Positions 33,016 through 40,496 of a stretch of DNA of 41,436 bases are shown in pieces. A program made the translations under genes and the position numbers. The notes beneath the pieces are model-generated. The model saw only the letters and a list, made by a program, of their open reading frames with translations, was not told the DNA's origin and made no database searches. The stretch covers positions 1 through 41,436 of the forward strand of contig CAJTOI010000026.1 in assembly GCA_910577925.1 (NCBI GenBank), written 5' to 3'. The stretch's first letter is position 1. The number at the start of each line of letters is the position of its first letter. This stretch comes from an uncultured Roseburia sp. GTDB taxonomy: Bacteria > Bacillota > Clostridia > Lachnospirales > Lachnospiraceae.

Positions 33016-33270
33016 CTACTGACACACTAAAAATTTTTCCATTGCAACTAAAGCTTCCTCTTCATCGGTACCGTCCGCAACGATATTAACGGTCATGCCC
33101 TTAGATGGATTGAACGCCATAATTCCCATAATACTCTTTGCGTTGATTCTCCGATTATTGCTTTCTAATATAATCTCACTGTCAAAACGACAAGCTACCT
33201 GAACCAATTCGGCAATTGGATTATTATGTTCTTCTGATACATCTGATATAATTATTTCTTTTCTGCTCAT
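33016..33270 (-). CDS. HPr-like phosphocarrier with altered active-site loop
   Basis: An 84-residue protein with the HPr fold. RFDSEIILESNNRRINAKSIMGIM places the regulatory serine at position 46, and GTDEEEALVAMEKFL closes the domain. The catalytic histidine is at position 15 and Pro18 is kept. The usual GLHARPA loop instead reads EEHNNPIA, so Gly13, Leu14 and the charge-stabilising Arg17 are lost. It may be a regulatory HPr (Crh-like in role) or a non-PTS relative; no PTS gene is nearby. The ATG at 33270 has GGAGG just upstream; the 26 codons before it lack homology. Confidence 0.8.
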   Translation of the reverse strand: MSRKEIIISDVSEEHNNPIAELVQVACRFDSEIILESNNRRINAKSIMGIMAFNPSKGMTVNIVADGTDEEEALVAMEKFLVCQ

Positions 33271-33305
33271 GTTCCTCCACTTCCTTAATTTCATGTGTTT
33301 ATCAA

Positions 33306-33334
33306 AATATACTCCATCTAATTTGAATTTGCAA
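33306..33334 (-). promoter_or_regulatory. Promoter of the HPr-like/DUF6465 pair
   Basis: TTGCAA (33329-33334), a 17-base spacer and TATATT (33306-33311) on the minus strand, 36 bases before the HPr-like ATG. Confidence 0.6.
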
Positions 33335-33402
33335 TACATGCCCGGCAAATCTGTTAAACTTACACAAAAGATCTTACTATGTCCGTCTGTTTTTTTGTAT
33401 TT

Positions 33403-35928
33403 TTATTCGGTCAAATACGTGAAAAAAACCTTTCCGACATTTGCGAATAATTCGTCTGCTTCGGCGATGGATTCGCGGTAAGTGATCCCCAGTTTCGGAT
33501 CGTAAATACTAATACTGCCCGCATCATAACCGACGATCAAAACCGCCTCCTCACTCTCTGTCATCGCAAATACCGGACTGCCGCAGCTGACATAATACAG
33601 AATTTCGTCTACACTGCAGCCGGTCAGATCCAGCACGACCGCATCCCGCATCGTATTGTGCAGAATACTTTTCGGCGTCTCGCCCGATGCGATCAGCGCT
33701 TCCACGTTAATATTGATACCTTCCTTTTCCAGCATTGCATTGATGCACTGTGCGATGCTTCCCTCTCCCGCATTCTCTCCCGATGTCCCGATATCCGAAA
33801 ATGCATTCTGTGCCGTTTTTCTGGCGCGCTTCCAGACATATTTCTGATTGTCCCCGATCACCACGCCGAAATTCTCATTCGCCGTGATTACCGCCTCGCT
33901 GATCTTATCCGTCGACAGCAGTACGTCCCCTTTCACATACACATAATAGCGTCCGGTCCGGTTCTCCGTTTTGATTTCCACAGTTCTCTCCTCGGGGAGA
34001 ATCGTTTCCTTGGGCGTCAAGAGCCGCAGAGAGCGCTCCGCAGTCATGCCCGGAACCGCAAGCCGCACTAGTGTTTTTTTCACCGGGTCCGCGCCCGATG
34101 CAACCGCGATCGTCTGGCTTCCGTCTCCCTCCCGGTTCATAATCATATCCCGGTCCGCCCCCACAAATGCGGTACCGTTATACTGAATACGGTTCAGGTA
34201 CATCGTGTAGCCGTCAATCTCCACATCCGACACGTAGTAGCCGTTTCTCTCATAGGTTTTGAGTTCTTCCGGCGCATCGGCCGTGACATCCATTATTTTA
34301 ATCCGATACATCGGCATCGTCACATTGCCCGCCGCGTCCTCAAGAATATCCTCTTTTCTGGAGATTCCGTATACAAAATCCTCCCCCATGAACCCTAACG
34401 GTCTCACAAGTTCGTTTTGCTTCCCCTCAAAAGTTCCGACCGTTTTCAGATTCGACAGGTTCAAAATATGAATCGCCGCTTCCGTGTCCTTTCCCTCCGT
34501 CCATGCCACGTATCGGTTTGTCTCCGATACCGCATACGAACCGTCCGCAAGATCTTCTATCACAGCACGCACCTCCCGTGTATTCAGATCAATCCCGTAG
34601 ACGTTTCCTTCCATCATCAGAAACAGTTCTCCCCCGTCGTTCACATACATCAGCTTTCCGAGTTCCGACTTCATCACCTCATAGGAATGTCTTGAAGGAA
34701 TAAATACCTGTTCCTCGTTGGCGTTTGACAGCCCGTCATAATGGTAGACGGCCATGCCGACCTGCCCCTCATGGATTCCCCGGTTCATATATCCGTACAC
34801 AATATAATCCACACTTCCGGCCTCGTCGATATCGACGATTTTAATGTCATGCTCCCCGTAATTTTCCCGGATATCAATTCCTTCATATCCCCGGAAGCTG
34901 AACACTTTTGCGAGCGTATGTTCCGTCACGTTATAGCTCCAGAGTTCCCCCTCCTGCACAAACGCAACATTATTTCCGGCCTCGTTTGCTTTGTATTCCA
35001 CGTCCCCGGAGCGTATTCCGAGCTGAATATACGCATCATAAATATTCTGATTCTCTCCCCGGAAAATCTGGTTCATCCTGCGCTCAAAATTCAGCAGATA
35101 AATCCGGCTGCTGGTATAGCGCACCCGATAGTATTCTTCCACATTGTAATACTCAAGCTCGCCGGCTTCCCCCACGCTGCTCACGACATAGTCGAGCACG
35201 ATCACGCTGTAGGTATTTGTGATCTCCTTAATCGAAGGCATCGGATCCGTCAGCCGTTTCCCCTCAAAGTCCGCCCATCCCACCTGTTTTAAGGAGGAGT
35301 GCAGGCTCACATAATGCAGGTTGGAATTATCACCCGTCGTCCGCTCCATATAGGTTGCAAGACTTCCCGTCGTCTCGCTGTTAAACGTCTTATCGTTAAA
35401 ATCCAGTACAAATTCCACGCACTCCTCGACATGCGCATCCACCGGCTCCATGATTCTGGTATAATAATAGACCGTTTTGTCTCCGCACTCCAGCTGGATG
35501 ATTAACAGATATTCCTCCCCCGCCTGGAGCAGATTCTGAATCGTAAGCTCTGCGTTGATTTTCCCCTTTTTTTCTTCGTAAGATGTCACATCCGCATTCG
35601 CAATCAGCCGCTCGGCATCCAGGCTGCGGATTTCGTAAGAAATCGTATCCACCGCGGTCTGGTATGTCTGAATGGTAATCGGAAGCTTCCGGTCTTTTCC
35701 GATCGGCATAATTGCATCCCGCATATAGGCCATATCCATCTCTGTCGAATACCCGTGCAGTTCATTGAGCTCCACATCGTTTTGATACAGCGAGACGACC
35801 GGCAGCGTAGCCTCCTCCATCTCCCTGGTCAGATCCTCGTTCGTATGATTGGTCATTCCTCCGAATACAAGCACTGATACCGCAAATACCAGCACAAGAA
35901 CTATCCCTTTTATCGTACTTTTCTGCAC
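33403..35928 (-). CDS. Large membrane-anchored exported protein with degenerate C39-like end
   Basis: An 841-residue protein with a single N-terminal hydrophobic segment (IVLVLVFAVSVLVFGGM, about 9-25), then an extracellular region. Residues roughly 300-650 look like beta-propeller strands (GELWSYNVTEHTL, GELFLMMEGNVYGIDL). The last 110 residues resemble a papain-like C39 fold: QCINAMLEKEGI, VSCGSPVFAM, AVLIVGYD and IYDPKLG. The Cys and the Asp of YDP are possible, but the His expected before VxxVGYD is absent. It is conserved in style with Lachnospiraceae proteins of unknown role. GTG at 35928 is the start, with AGGAGG seven bases upstream. It has its own promoter; the function is unknown. 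Confidence 0.75.
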   Translation of the reverse strand: MQKSTIKGIVLVLVFAVSVLVFGGMTNHTNEDLTREMEEATLPVVSLYQNDVELNELHGYSTEMDMAYMRDAIMPIGKDRKLPITIQTYQTAVDTISYEIRSLDAERLIANADVTSYEEKKGKINAELTIQNLLQAGEEYLLIIQLECGDKTVYYYTRIMEPVDAHVEECVEFVLDFNDKTFNSETTGSLATYMERTTGDNSNLHYVSLHSSLKQVGWADFEGKRLTDPMPSIKEITNTYSVIVLDYVVSSVGEAGELEYYNVEEYYRVRYTSSRIYLLNFERRMNQIFRGENQNIYDAYIQLGIRSGDVEYKANEAGNNVAFVQEGELWSYNVTEHTLAKVFSFRGYEGIDIRENYGEHDIKIVDIDEAGSVDYIVYGYMNRGIHEGQVGMAVYHYDGLSNANEEQVFIPSRHSYEVMKSELGKLMYVNDGGELFLMMEGNVYGIDLNTREVRAVIEDLADGSYAVSETNRYVAWTEGKDTEAAIHILNLSNLKTVGTFEGKQNELVRPLGFMGEDFVYGISRKEDILEDAAGNVTMPMYRIKIMDVTADAPEELKTYERNGYYVSDVEIDGYTMYLNRIQYNGTAFVGADRDMIMNREGDGSQTIAVASGADPVKKTLVRLAVPGMTAERSLRLLTPKETILPEERTVEIKTENRTGRYYVYVKGDVLLSTDKISEAVITANENFGVVIGDNQKYVWKRARKTAQNAFSDIGTSGENAGEGSIAQCINAMLEKEGININVEALIASGETPKSILHNTMRDAVVLDLTGCSVDEILYYVSCGSPVFAMTESEEAVLIVGYDAGSISIYDPKLGITYRESIAEADELFANVGKVFFTYLTE

Positions 35929-35941
35929 GGTTCATCCTCCT

Positions 35942-35972
35942 AAAAAATAGCTACCGCTTATGCGATAGCTAT
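35942..35972 (-). terminator. Terminator-like hairpin just before the large exported protein gene
   Basis: On the minus strand an 11-bp stem (35962-35972 with 35947-35957, one G-U), a four-base loop and TTTTTT are directly followed by AGGAGG of the next gene. It lies downstream of the promoter at 35973-36001, overlapping the probable start site. It may end read-through from upstream or act as a 5' hairpin. Confidence 0.55.
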
Positions 35973-36001
35973 ATTGTATGCATTTTTATGGAAAACCGCA
36001 A
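35973..36001 (-). promoter_or_regulatory. Promoter of the large exported protein gene
   Basis: TTGCGG (35996-36001), a 17-base spacer and TACAAT (35973-35978) on the minus strand. The -35 lies within the preceding terminator stem. Confidence 0.5.
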
Positions 36002-36015
36002 CAATTTTTGCGGTT
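35994..36015 (-). terminator. Small terminator after the Pro/Arg-rich protein gene
   Basis: An 8-bp stem (AACCGCAA, arms 36008-36015 and 35994-36001) with a six-base loop follows the gene stop by six bases. It is followed by only TTCC, so it is weak; the second hairpin at 35942-35972 may finish the job. Confidence 0.5.
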
Positions 36016-36020
36016 TCGGC

Positions 36021-36512
36021 CTACCACCAGCGCCTGCACCTTCTGTGTCTGCACCGCCTGCGGTACATTTCGTTATTCAGGATTACGCCGATGAGCTCCC
36101 GCAGATGATTCTCCGGTCTGTGCGGCGGTCTCGGTCCGGATCCCGGCGGCGGTCCCTGCGGGGGTCTTTGCCCCGGTCCCGGCGGTCTCGGTCCCCTGTA
36201 CTGCTCGGCCGTCACATCCGGCTGCGTATCCTCCACCTTTTGAAGGATTTTGTCCACAAGCATCTCAAGCATCAGACGGTCCGGATATTCGTCAAACATC
36301 AGGCTTCCTTCGTATTCCATCTTGTCGCACTCGTCTTCGACATATTCCAGAATCCGCCTGACTTCCCTCGGATACAGCTCTTTCATGCGGTCCATATCCT
36401 TTTCATATTCCATCTCTGTCAGATACAGGTTCTGCATCGGATAGCTCATATAAAAAGGCATCTTGGGCACCGCAAACTGTTCGTTAAAAAACTGGTCTTT
36501 CAGATAGTCCAC
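36021..36512 (-). CDS. Lineage-type protein with Pro/Gly-rich centre and Arg/Cys tail
   Basis: A 163-residue protein in three parts. The first 100 residues are helical and rich in Met, Tyr and Glu (PKMPFYMSYPMQNLYLTEMEY, split by Pro). A Pro/Gly/Arg linker (GPGQRPPQGPPPGSGPRPP) follows, then a C-terminal helix ending in RRRCRHRRCRRWW. I cannot assign a named family. The composition recalls small spore-coat or coat-associated proteins of clostridia, which is only a guess. GTG at 36512 is the start, with AGGAG six bases upstream. It lies behind a 75-residue conserved-looking gene on the same strand. Confidence 0.7.
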   Translation of the reverse strand: MDYLKDQFFNEQFAVPKMPFYMSYPMQNLYLTEMEYEKDMDRMKELYPREVRRILEYVEDECDKMEYEGSLMFDEYPDRLMLEMLVDKILQKVEDTQPDVTAEQYRGPRPPGPGQRPPQGPPPGSGPRPPHRPENHLRELIGVILNNEMYRRRCRHRRCRRWW

Positions 36513-36570
36513 TCTCTGCTCCTATGGCTCTCTTCATCTATATCATATGAACGGCCCGCAGACTCTGTGC

Positions 36571-36798
36571 TTATTTTGCAATATCTTTCAGCTCGTTCAG
36601 AAGCTCAAGGTCCGACTGCAGCACTTTCAAATTGGTCGTCATCGGCTCCTCTCCCGGCCGCGTCACCGTAATCTCGATCACGGTTCCCTCCTCAATCCTC
36701 CGGGAAAAAAGTACGTTTAAAAAGGCCGTAAATTTCGGATGATTTTCCTCAAATTTATTTTTTGCATTCATGATCTTCATAATAGATGTCGGGTTCAT
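36571..36798 (-). CDS. Small conserved-looking hypothetical protein
   Basis: A 75-residue cytoplasmic protein. An N-terminal helix (KIMNAKNKFEENHPKFTAFLNVLF) is followed by a strand pair (EEGTVIEITVTRPG, MTTNLKVLQSDLELLNELKDIAK). A GGAGG site lies five bases before the ATG, and codon use is like its neighbours, so it is probably real. I do not know its function. It is followed after 58 bases by the Pro/Arg-rich protein gene, possibly one unit. Confidence 0.7.
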   Translation of the reverse strand: MNPTSIMKIMNAKNKFEENHPKFTAFLNVLFSRRIEEGTVIEITVTRPGEEPMTTNLKVLQSDLELLNELKDIAK

Positions 36799-36856
36799 AT
36801 TTACCTCCGTATGCCGCAGTGCTCATTTCCATACAAACATTATAGCACAAACCGCC

Positions 36857-37732
36857 CTACAGTATCTTTTTTTTGTGGAAAAAAACAAATTCCACCGCCA
36901 CAATCCCGACACTCACCGCCAATACCACATAGTAGGCCTTCCGATACGTAAATTCCGGCATATACGGGAAATTCATGCCGTACCACCCCGCAATCAGCGA
37001 AAGCGGCAGAAAAATGGTCGTCACCACGGTCAGCATCCGCATCACCTTATTCTGCTCCACATCAATCAGCGATTGGTACAGGTCACGGATCTGCACCAGA
37101 TAATCCCTCAGAAACTCCACATAGCCGTGAAGACGTCCCACCTGGTCGATATACAGCTGCCAGGAGACGCCTTCCAATTCCTCCGCGTCCTGCGTCTGCC
37201 TCGTGCGCAGCTGCATCTTTTCTCCCAGCGCCAACAGCTGTTCATAATACATATGATACGTCAGAAACCGCCTGCGGTATCCGATAATCGTCTCATGAAA
37301 GCGCTCCGGTATCTTTTTGAGCAGCCCTTCCTCCATCTCGGAAAGAAGCTCCTCCTGCTGTCCCAAATACAGCATATCATTTGCAATCAGCCGCTCGAAA
37401 AGAAGCAGCAATATCTGTCCGGCGCCGGCTGCCCCGCAGTCATTCTGCTCGATTTTTCGGAGCAGAGCACCAAACAGCTGCCCGTCCTCAATGAGTAAAA
37501 GCTCGTTGTCCCGCAGATAAAACCCGCAGAACTGCCCTGTCTTTTCCGTCCTGCTCCCGCCCGGAATTTTCAGCGTCCCGAGCACACAGTCCGCATAGGT
37601 TTCCACCATGCACTGCCCGGCCGGGCACATGCTGCGGTACAGTCTCCGCCGGTAAGGATAATCCCCCTGCAGATTTTTAAATTCCTCCATTGTCAGCAGA
37701 CGCACCTGCTCTCTCCAATCTTCCTGCGGCAT
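36857..37732 (-). CDS. CorA-type divalent cation transporter
   Basis: A 291-residue protein with a long cytoplasmic helical domain (about 1-225) and two C-terminal membrane helices. The first (TVVTTIFLPLSLIAGWYGMNF) ends in the GMN signature of CorA channels; the second is YYVVLAVSVGIVAVEFVFF, with a short lysine tail inside. CorA pentamers carry Mg2+ (some Zn2+ or Co2+). The cytoplasmic part contains the expected coiled helix ahead of the pore (LRDYLVQIRDLYQSLIDVEQ). The start is uncertain: the ATG at 37732 has AAGGA ten bases upstream, while TTG codons at 37738 and 37741 are alternatives. It is monocistronic. Confidence 0.88.
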   Translation of the reverse strand: MPQEDWREQVRLLTMEEFKNLQGDYPYRRRLYRSMCPAGQCMVETYADCVLGTLKIPGGSRTEKTGQFCGFYLRDNELLLIEDGQLFGALLRKIEQNDCGAAGAGQILLLLFERLIANDMLYLGQQEELLSEMEEGLLKKIPERFHETIIGYRRRFLTYHMYYEQLLALGEKMQLRTRQTQDAEELEGVSWQLYIDQVGRLHGYVEFLRDYLVQIRDLYQSLIDVEQNKVMRMLTVVTTIFLPLSLIAGWYGMNFPYMPEFTYRKAYYVVLAVSVGIVAVEFVFFHKKKIL

Positions 37733-37892
37733 AAGCAACAAATCCTTTTTGTGATATACACCTATTATCCCCCGTCCGTCTGCGCCTATTCACGCGGCGT
37801 ATTCCGCCGATTCTGCACATTTTACTACATTTGTCTTGCATCCTCTGTCCCTTTCTGCTAGAATAGGCGCTGAAATACTCATACATTTTCTT

Positions 37893-37933
37893 AAATAGCA
37901 CCTGTCTCACCCAAACACTCACAGGTGCTATTT
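37893..37933. repeat. 13-bp inverted repeat between HEPN-like gene and corA-type gene
   Basis: Perfect arms 37893-37905 and 37921-37933 (AATAGCACCTGT core) with a 15-base loop. The T-tract is on the plus side (six T's), while the minus side has three. It lies just after the HEPN-like gene, so it may act as a weak terminator for it; no plus-strand gene precedes it. Positions 37742-37892 contain nothing else I can support. Confidence 0.5.
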
Positions 37934-37940
37934 TTTATCT

Positions 37941-38669
37941 TCATTTATCCGTTCTTCCGAATAACTCGCTTTCCTCAATCAGCCCTGCGCCGCACGCCGC
38001 TTTTTCCGTCTCGGCAAAGATGACCGACACTGCGCGGAACACATCACATAAACGGAACTTGTCATAGTGTTTCTCCACCTGACTCCACGCTCTGTGCACA
38101 AACTGATTGCGGATTTTTCGGACCTCTCTTATATACGCCAGTTCGTCTTCCAGCGTTTTGACCAGACTGCACTCACAGCACTGCCCGATTCGCCCAAGGT
38201 AAAACGTAATTTCATCGTCTCCCCGCTCCTTCCGCCCCAGCGGCACCGAGCGCTCCTCGCAAAACCATTTCGCGATTTCGTTCAGAGAAGACTCCAGATA
38301 AGAGAGCACCAGCAGCAGCAACGTACATTTATTGATATTGCGGGAAAGCTTTTCCCAGGTGACGACCGGAGAAAACATGTATGCGGGGTCAAACAGTTCT
38401 TCCATGTCCTCCGCCGCAGCCTCTTCTTTGCGGCGGTACCCTCTTATCAGCTTAAACGGAACGTCAGAGTCCCGGATTAACGTTTTTAATTTTTCTTCCA
38501 GCTGACATAAGAGAAAGAGACAGTAATCATTGATCTCTGCCAATTCTTCCTCGAATTTAACGAAAGGATACACGGAACTGATGCTTGAAAATAAGGCGTA
38601 GGGCAATTCTTTGTCCTCATAAAATTCCCGGCTGTCAACCAGCCCTTCTCTGTCAAAATATACGTTCAT
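37941..38669 (-). CDS. HEPN-like protein of unknown function
   Basis: A 242-residue cytoplasmic, largely helical protein. The C-terminal half contains CTLLLLVLSYLESSLNEIAKW, then VRKIRNQFVHRAW. R187-NQFV-H192 fits the R-x4-6-H motif of HEPN RNase domains, including the polar residue right after Arg, and its helical context is similar to that of HEPN families in toxin-antitoxin and anti-phage loci. The N-terminal half is not recognised. GGAG precedes the ATG by five bases. No antitoxin-like partner is adjacent: on one side is an ABC exporter remnant, on the other a cation transporter. RNase activity is an inference from the motif only. Confidence 0.6.
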   Translation of the reverse strand: MNVYFDREGLVDSREFYEDKELPYALFSSISSVYPFVKFEEELAEINDYCLFLLCQLEEKLKTLIRDSDVPFKLIRGYRRKEEAAAEDMEELFDPAYMFSPVVTWEKLSRNINKCTLLLLVLSYLESSLNEIAKWFCEERSVPLGRKERGDDEITFYLGRIGQCCECSLVKTLEDELAYIREVRKIRNQFVHRAWSQVEKHYDKFRLCDVFRAVSVIFAETEKAACGAGLIEESELFGRTDK

Positions 38670-38701
38670 AACGGCTCCTTTTTATCTGAAAAGTGAGGTC
38701 C

Positions 38702-38902
38702 TTACACTTGTTCCTTATGGTACATGTCACGGCGCAGCTCTTTTCCGATGCTCTGTGAGACACGGCTTGCAAACCGGTTCCGCAGGATCGCGCAGACCGC
38801 CCCTGTCAGTGCAATCCCGAGCATGCGCATGCCAAAGAAAAGAATCTGTTTTACATCGGCATTTCGGATTCCTGCTCTACCGTCATTATATTTAAGCCGC
38901 AT
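38702..38902 (-). pseudogene. Fragment of an ABC exporter membrane domain
   Basis: About 66 codons resemble the N-terminal region of a lipid/multidrug ABC exporter: a GIRNADVKQILFFGMRMLG membrane helix, then FASRVSQSIGKELRRDMYHK, the first coupling-helix region. A stop follows, and the rest of the membrane and ATPase domains is absent. The 5' side also runs into unrelated sequence. This is a gene remnant; no function is expected. Confidence 0.6.
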
Positions 38903-38998
38903 ATGCCTGTCAATCGACCAAACTTTCTCTTTGTCCGCCGAAAATCATGGTTTTGCATTGTGTCTTGCCCAAAATCGTGCGCGTTCCGGCATGTTTGA

Positions 38999-39661
38999 CC
39001 GCGGGCGTTTAAGGAGACCTACGGCATTACACCGGAAGAATACAAAAAGACACGTCCGATGCTGAATACGTTTCTCAAGCCGGAGCTCTCTTGGAACTAT
39101 GTGCTGATTGACGAGGGTATGCCGCTCATTATCGAGGATATTGTTCTGGAAATCCGGAGAGAAACTTTAGACGCCGCGGAAACTTATATCGGTTTTACGG
39201 CCGATGTTCCGATTGCGGCGCAGACGCCTGTGGGAGAAGCCACGGGAATTGATGTCCCCGGGCGGCTTTGGACCCGCTTTCATAATGAGAAGCAGGCGCT
39301 TGCCCCGTATGTGATTCCCTCTGCGGAGTTAGGGATGTCCTATATGGCGGACCCAAAGAACGGCATTTTTCAGTATTTTGCAGGTGCGCTCCTGCGGGAT
39401 ACGCCGGACTTTACAGCTGATTTCGTCATCCGGGAATTACCCACGGGAGATTATATCGTCTGCAGGATCGAAGCGGAAAATTTTGAGAAGCTTGTGACAG
39501 AAGCGTTAGACAAAGCCGGCAAGTATCTTTTCGGCACCTGGCTCCCGAATCACCAATTGACTTCCGAGCCGTTTTCCGCGGAAAAGTATGACAGGAATTG
39601 TGATTGCGGGAACTGTGTGGAGATCTGGGTGAAGGCTTTAAGTGCGGAGCTCGCGCGGTGA
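38999..39661 (+). pseudogene. AraC-family regulator lacking its N-terminal part
   Basis: The frame begins right after a stop with PRAFKETYGITPEEYKKTRP, the last helix of an AraC DNA-binding domain. It continues into a GyrI-like effector-binding domain of about 150 residues (EDIVLEIRRETLDAAETYIG, LPTGDYIVCRIEAENFEK, CGNCVEIWVKAL). The first roughly 80 residues, including the first helix-turn-helix, are missing, and no start codon has a binding site (the ATG at 39059 has none). So it is a 5'-truncated remnant. The gap 38903-38998 shows no feature. Confidence 0.7.
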
Positions 39662-39734
39662 TTTTGTGGTAGATTTCCCTTTCTCCCACATAGGGTGATA
39701 CATGGTTTACAGTTCCAGTTTTATAATTTTAGAG

Positions 39735-39761
39735 GGGCGGCAGCACTTTTTACTGTCGCCC
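39735..39761 (-). terminator. Possible terminator of the ABC transporter operon
   Basis: A 9-bp GC-rich stem (39753-39761 with 39735-39743, one G-U) with a nine-base loop, 20 bases after the permease stop. It is followed by CTCTAAAATT rather than a T-tract, so the assignment is weak. Confidence 0.35.
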
Positions 39762-39780
39762 GCTGGCTCGGCTGGATTTG

Positions 39781-40494
39781 CTATTTATCAACTCTTCGCA
39801 ACAGAATATTGCACATAACAACAGCTAAGACAAAAATCAAAAGGAATGGTAAAAAGTTTTCAGACTTAAAAACACTCTCTGTCATCAGCTTATATCCCCA
39901 TGAAGCCGGAAATAGTTTTCCTATTGTTCCAAACGCTTTTGGAAGTAATTCCATAGGGAACATAATTCCAGAAAGCATGGTAGAAGGTATAAAAATAATA
40001 ATAGAAAACATAGAAGTTTTTGCCTGGTCTTTTACCGCCAAACCAATTATACTGGCAATACTAAGAGATACCGCAATAAAAACGGCAAGACTGATAAAGT
40101 ACCTCCCCGGATTTTCTGGTACTTCAGCATGAAAAACAAGCGGTGCGGCAATATATAAAATCATGCTCATAAGGAACAAATGAATATATGCTGAAATATT
40201 GGTTAAAGCAAGACCTAAGATTAATGGAACACCATTCGCTTTGTAAACCTTTTTAATATCGCTACTGTAAATTTCAACAAGAGAGGGCGGCAGACCAATC
40301 AGCGCCCCCATCGTCACACCAAATACCGTCATTGACTGAATAAGCGTATATCTCGCTTCTGGCATGACTGATGTAAATATACCGCCCATAATTACAAAGA
40401 ACAAAAGAGGCACGATATAGCAGGTTGTAAGTAATGTCTTACTTCTTATGTCTAACTTCCATTGTAAAGAAACTCCGTATAAAAATGCTCCCAT
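39781..40494 (-). CDS. ABC-2 type transporter permease
   Basis: A 237-residue integral membrane protein with about six helices (LLTTCYIVPLLFFVIMGGIF, TVFGVTMGALIGL, LTNISAYIHLFLMSMILYIAAP, FISLAVFIAVSLSIASIIGLA, SMFSIIIFIPSTMLSGIMF, FLPFLLIFVLAVVMCNILL). The MLSGIMFPMELLP segment is typical of ABC-2 permeases for drug or bacteriocin export. It follows the ATPase gene with a two-base gap, so the two form one exporter. The operon is clearly more AT-rich than the housekeeping genes, suggesting transfer. The substrate is unknown. Confidence 0.85.
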   Translation of the reverse strand: MGAFLYGVSLQWKLDIRSKTLLTTCYIVPLLFFVIMGGIFTSVMPEARYTLIQSMTVFGVTMGALIGLPPSLVEIYSSDIKKVYKANGVPLILGLALTNISAYIHLFLMSMILYIAAPLVFHAEVPENPGRYFISLAVFIAVSLSIASIIGLAVKDQAKTSMFSIIIFIPSTMLSGIMFPMELLPKAFGTIGKLFPASWGYKLMTESVFKSENFLPFLLIFVLAVVMCNILLRRVDK

Positions 40495-40496
40495 TG

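Noticed and set aside
37893..37933. Strong plus-strand terminator
   Set aside because: The T-tract is on the plus side but there is no plus-strand gene upstream; it is listed only as an inverted repeat.
39059..39661. Intact stand-alone GyrI-like protein starting at the ATG at 39059
   Set aside because: No ribosome site precedes this ATG, and the frame upstream encodes the last helix of an AraC domain, so a truncated regulator explains it better.
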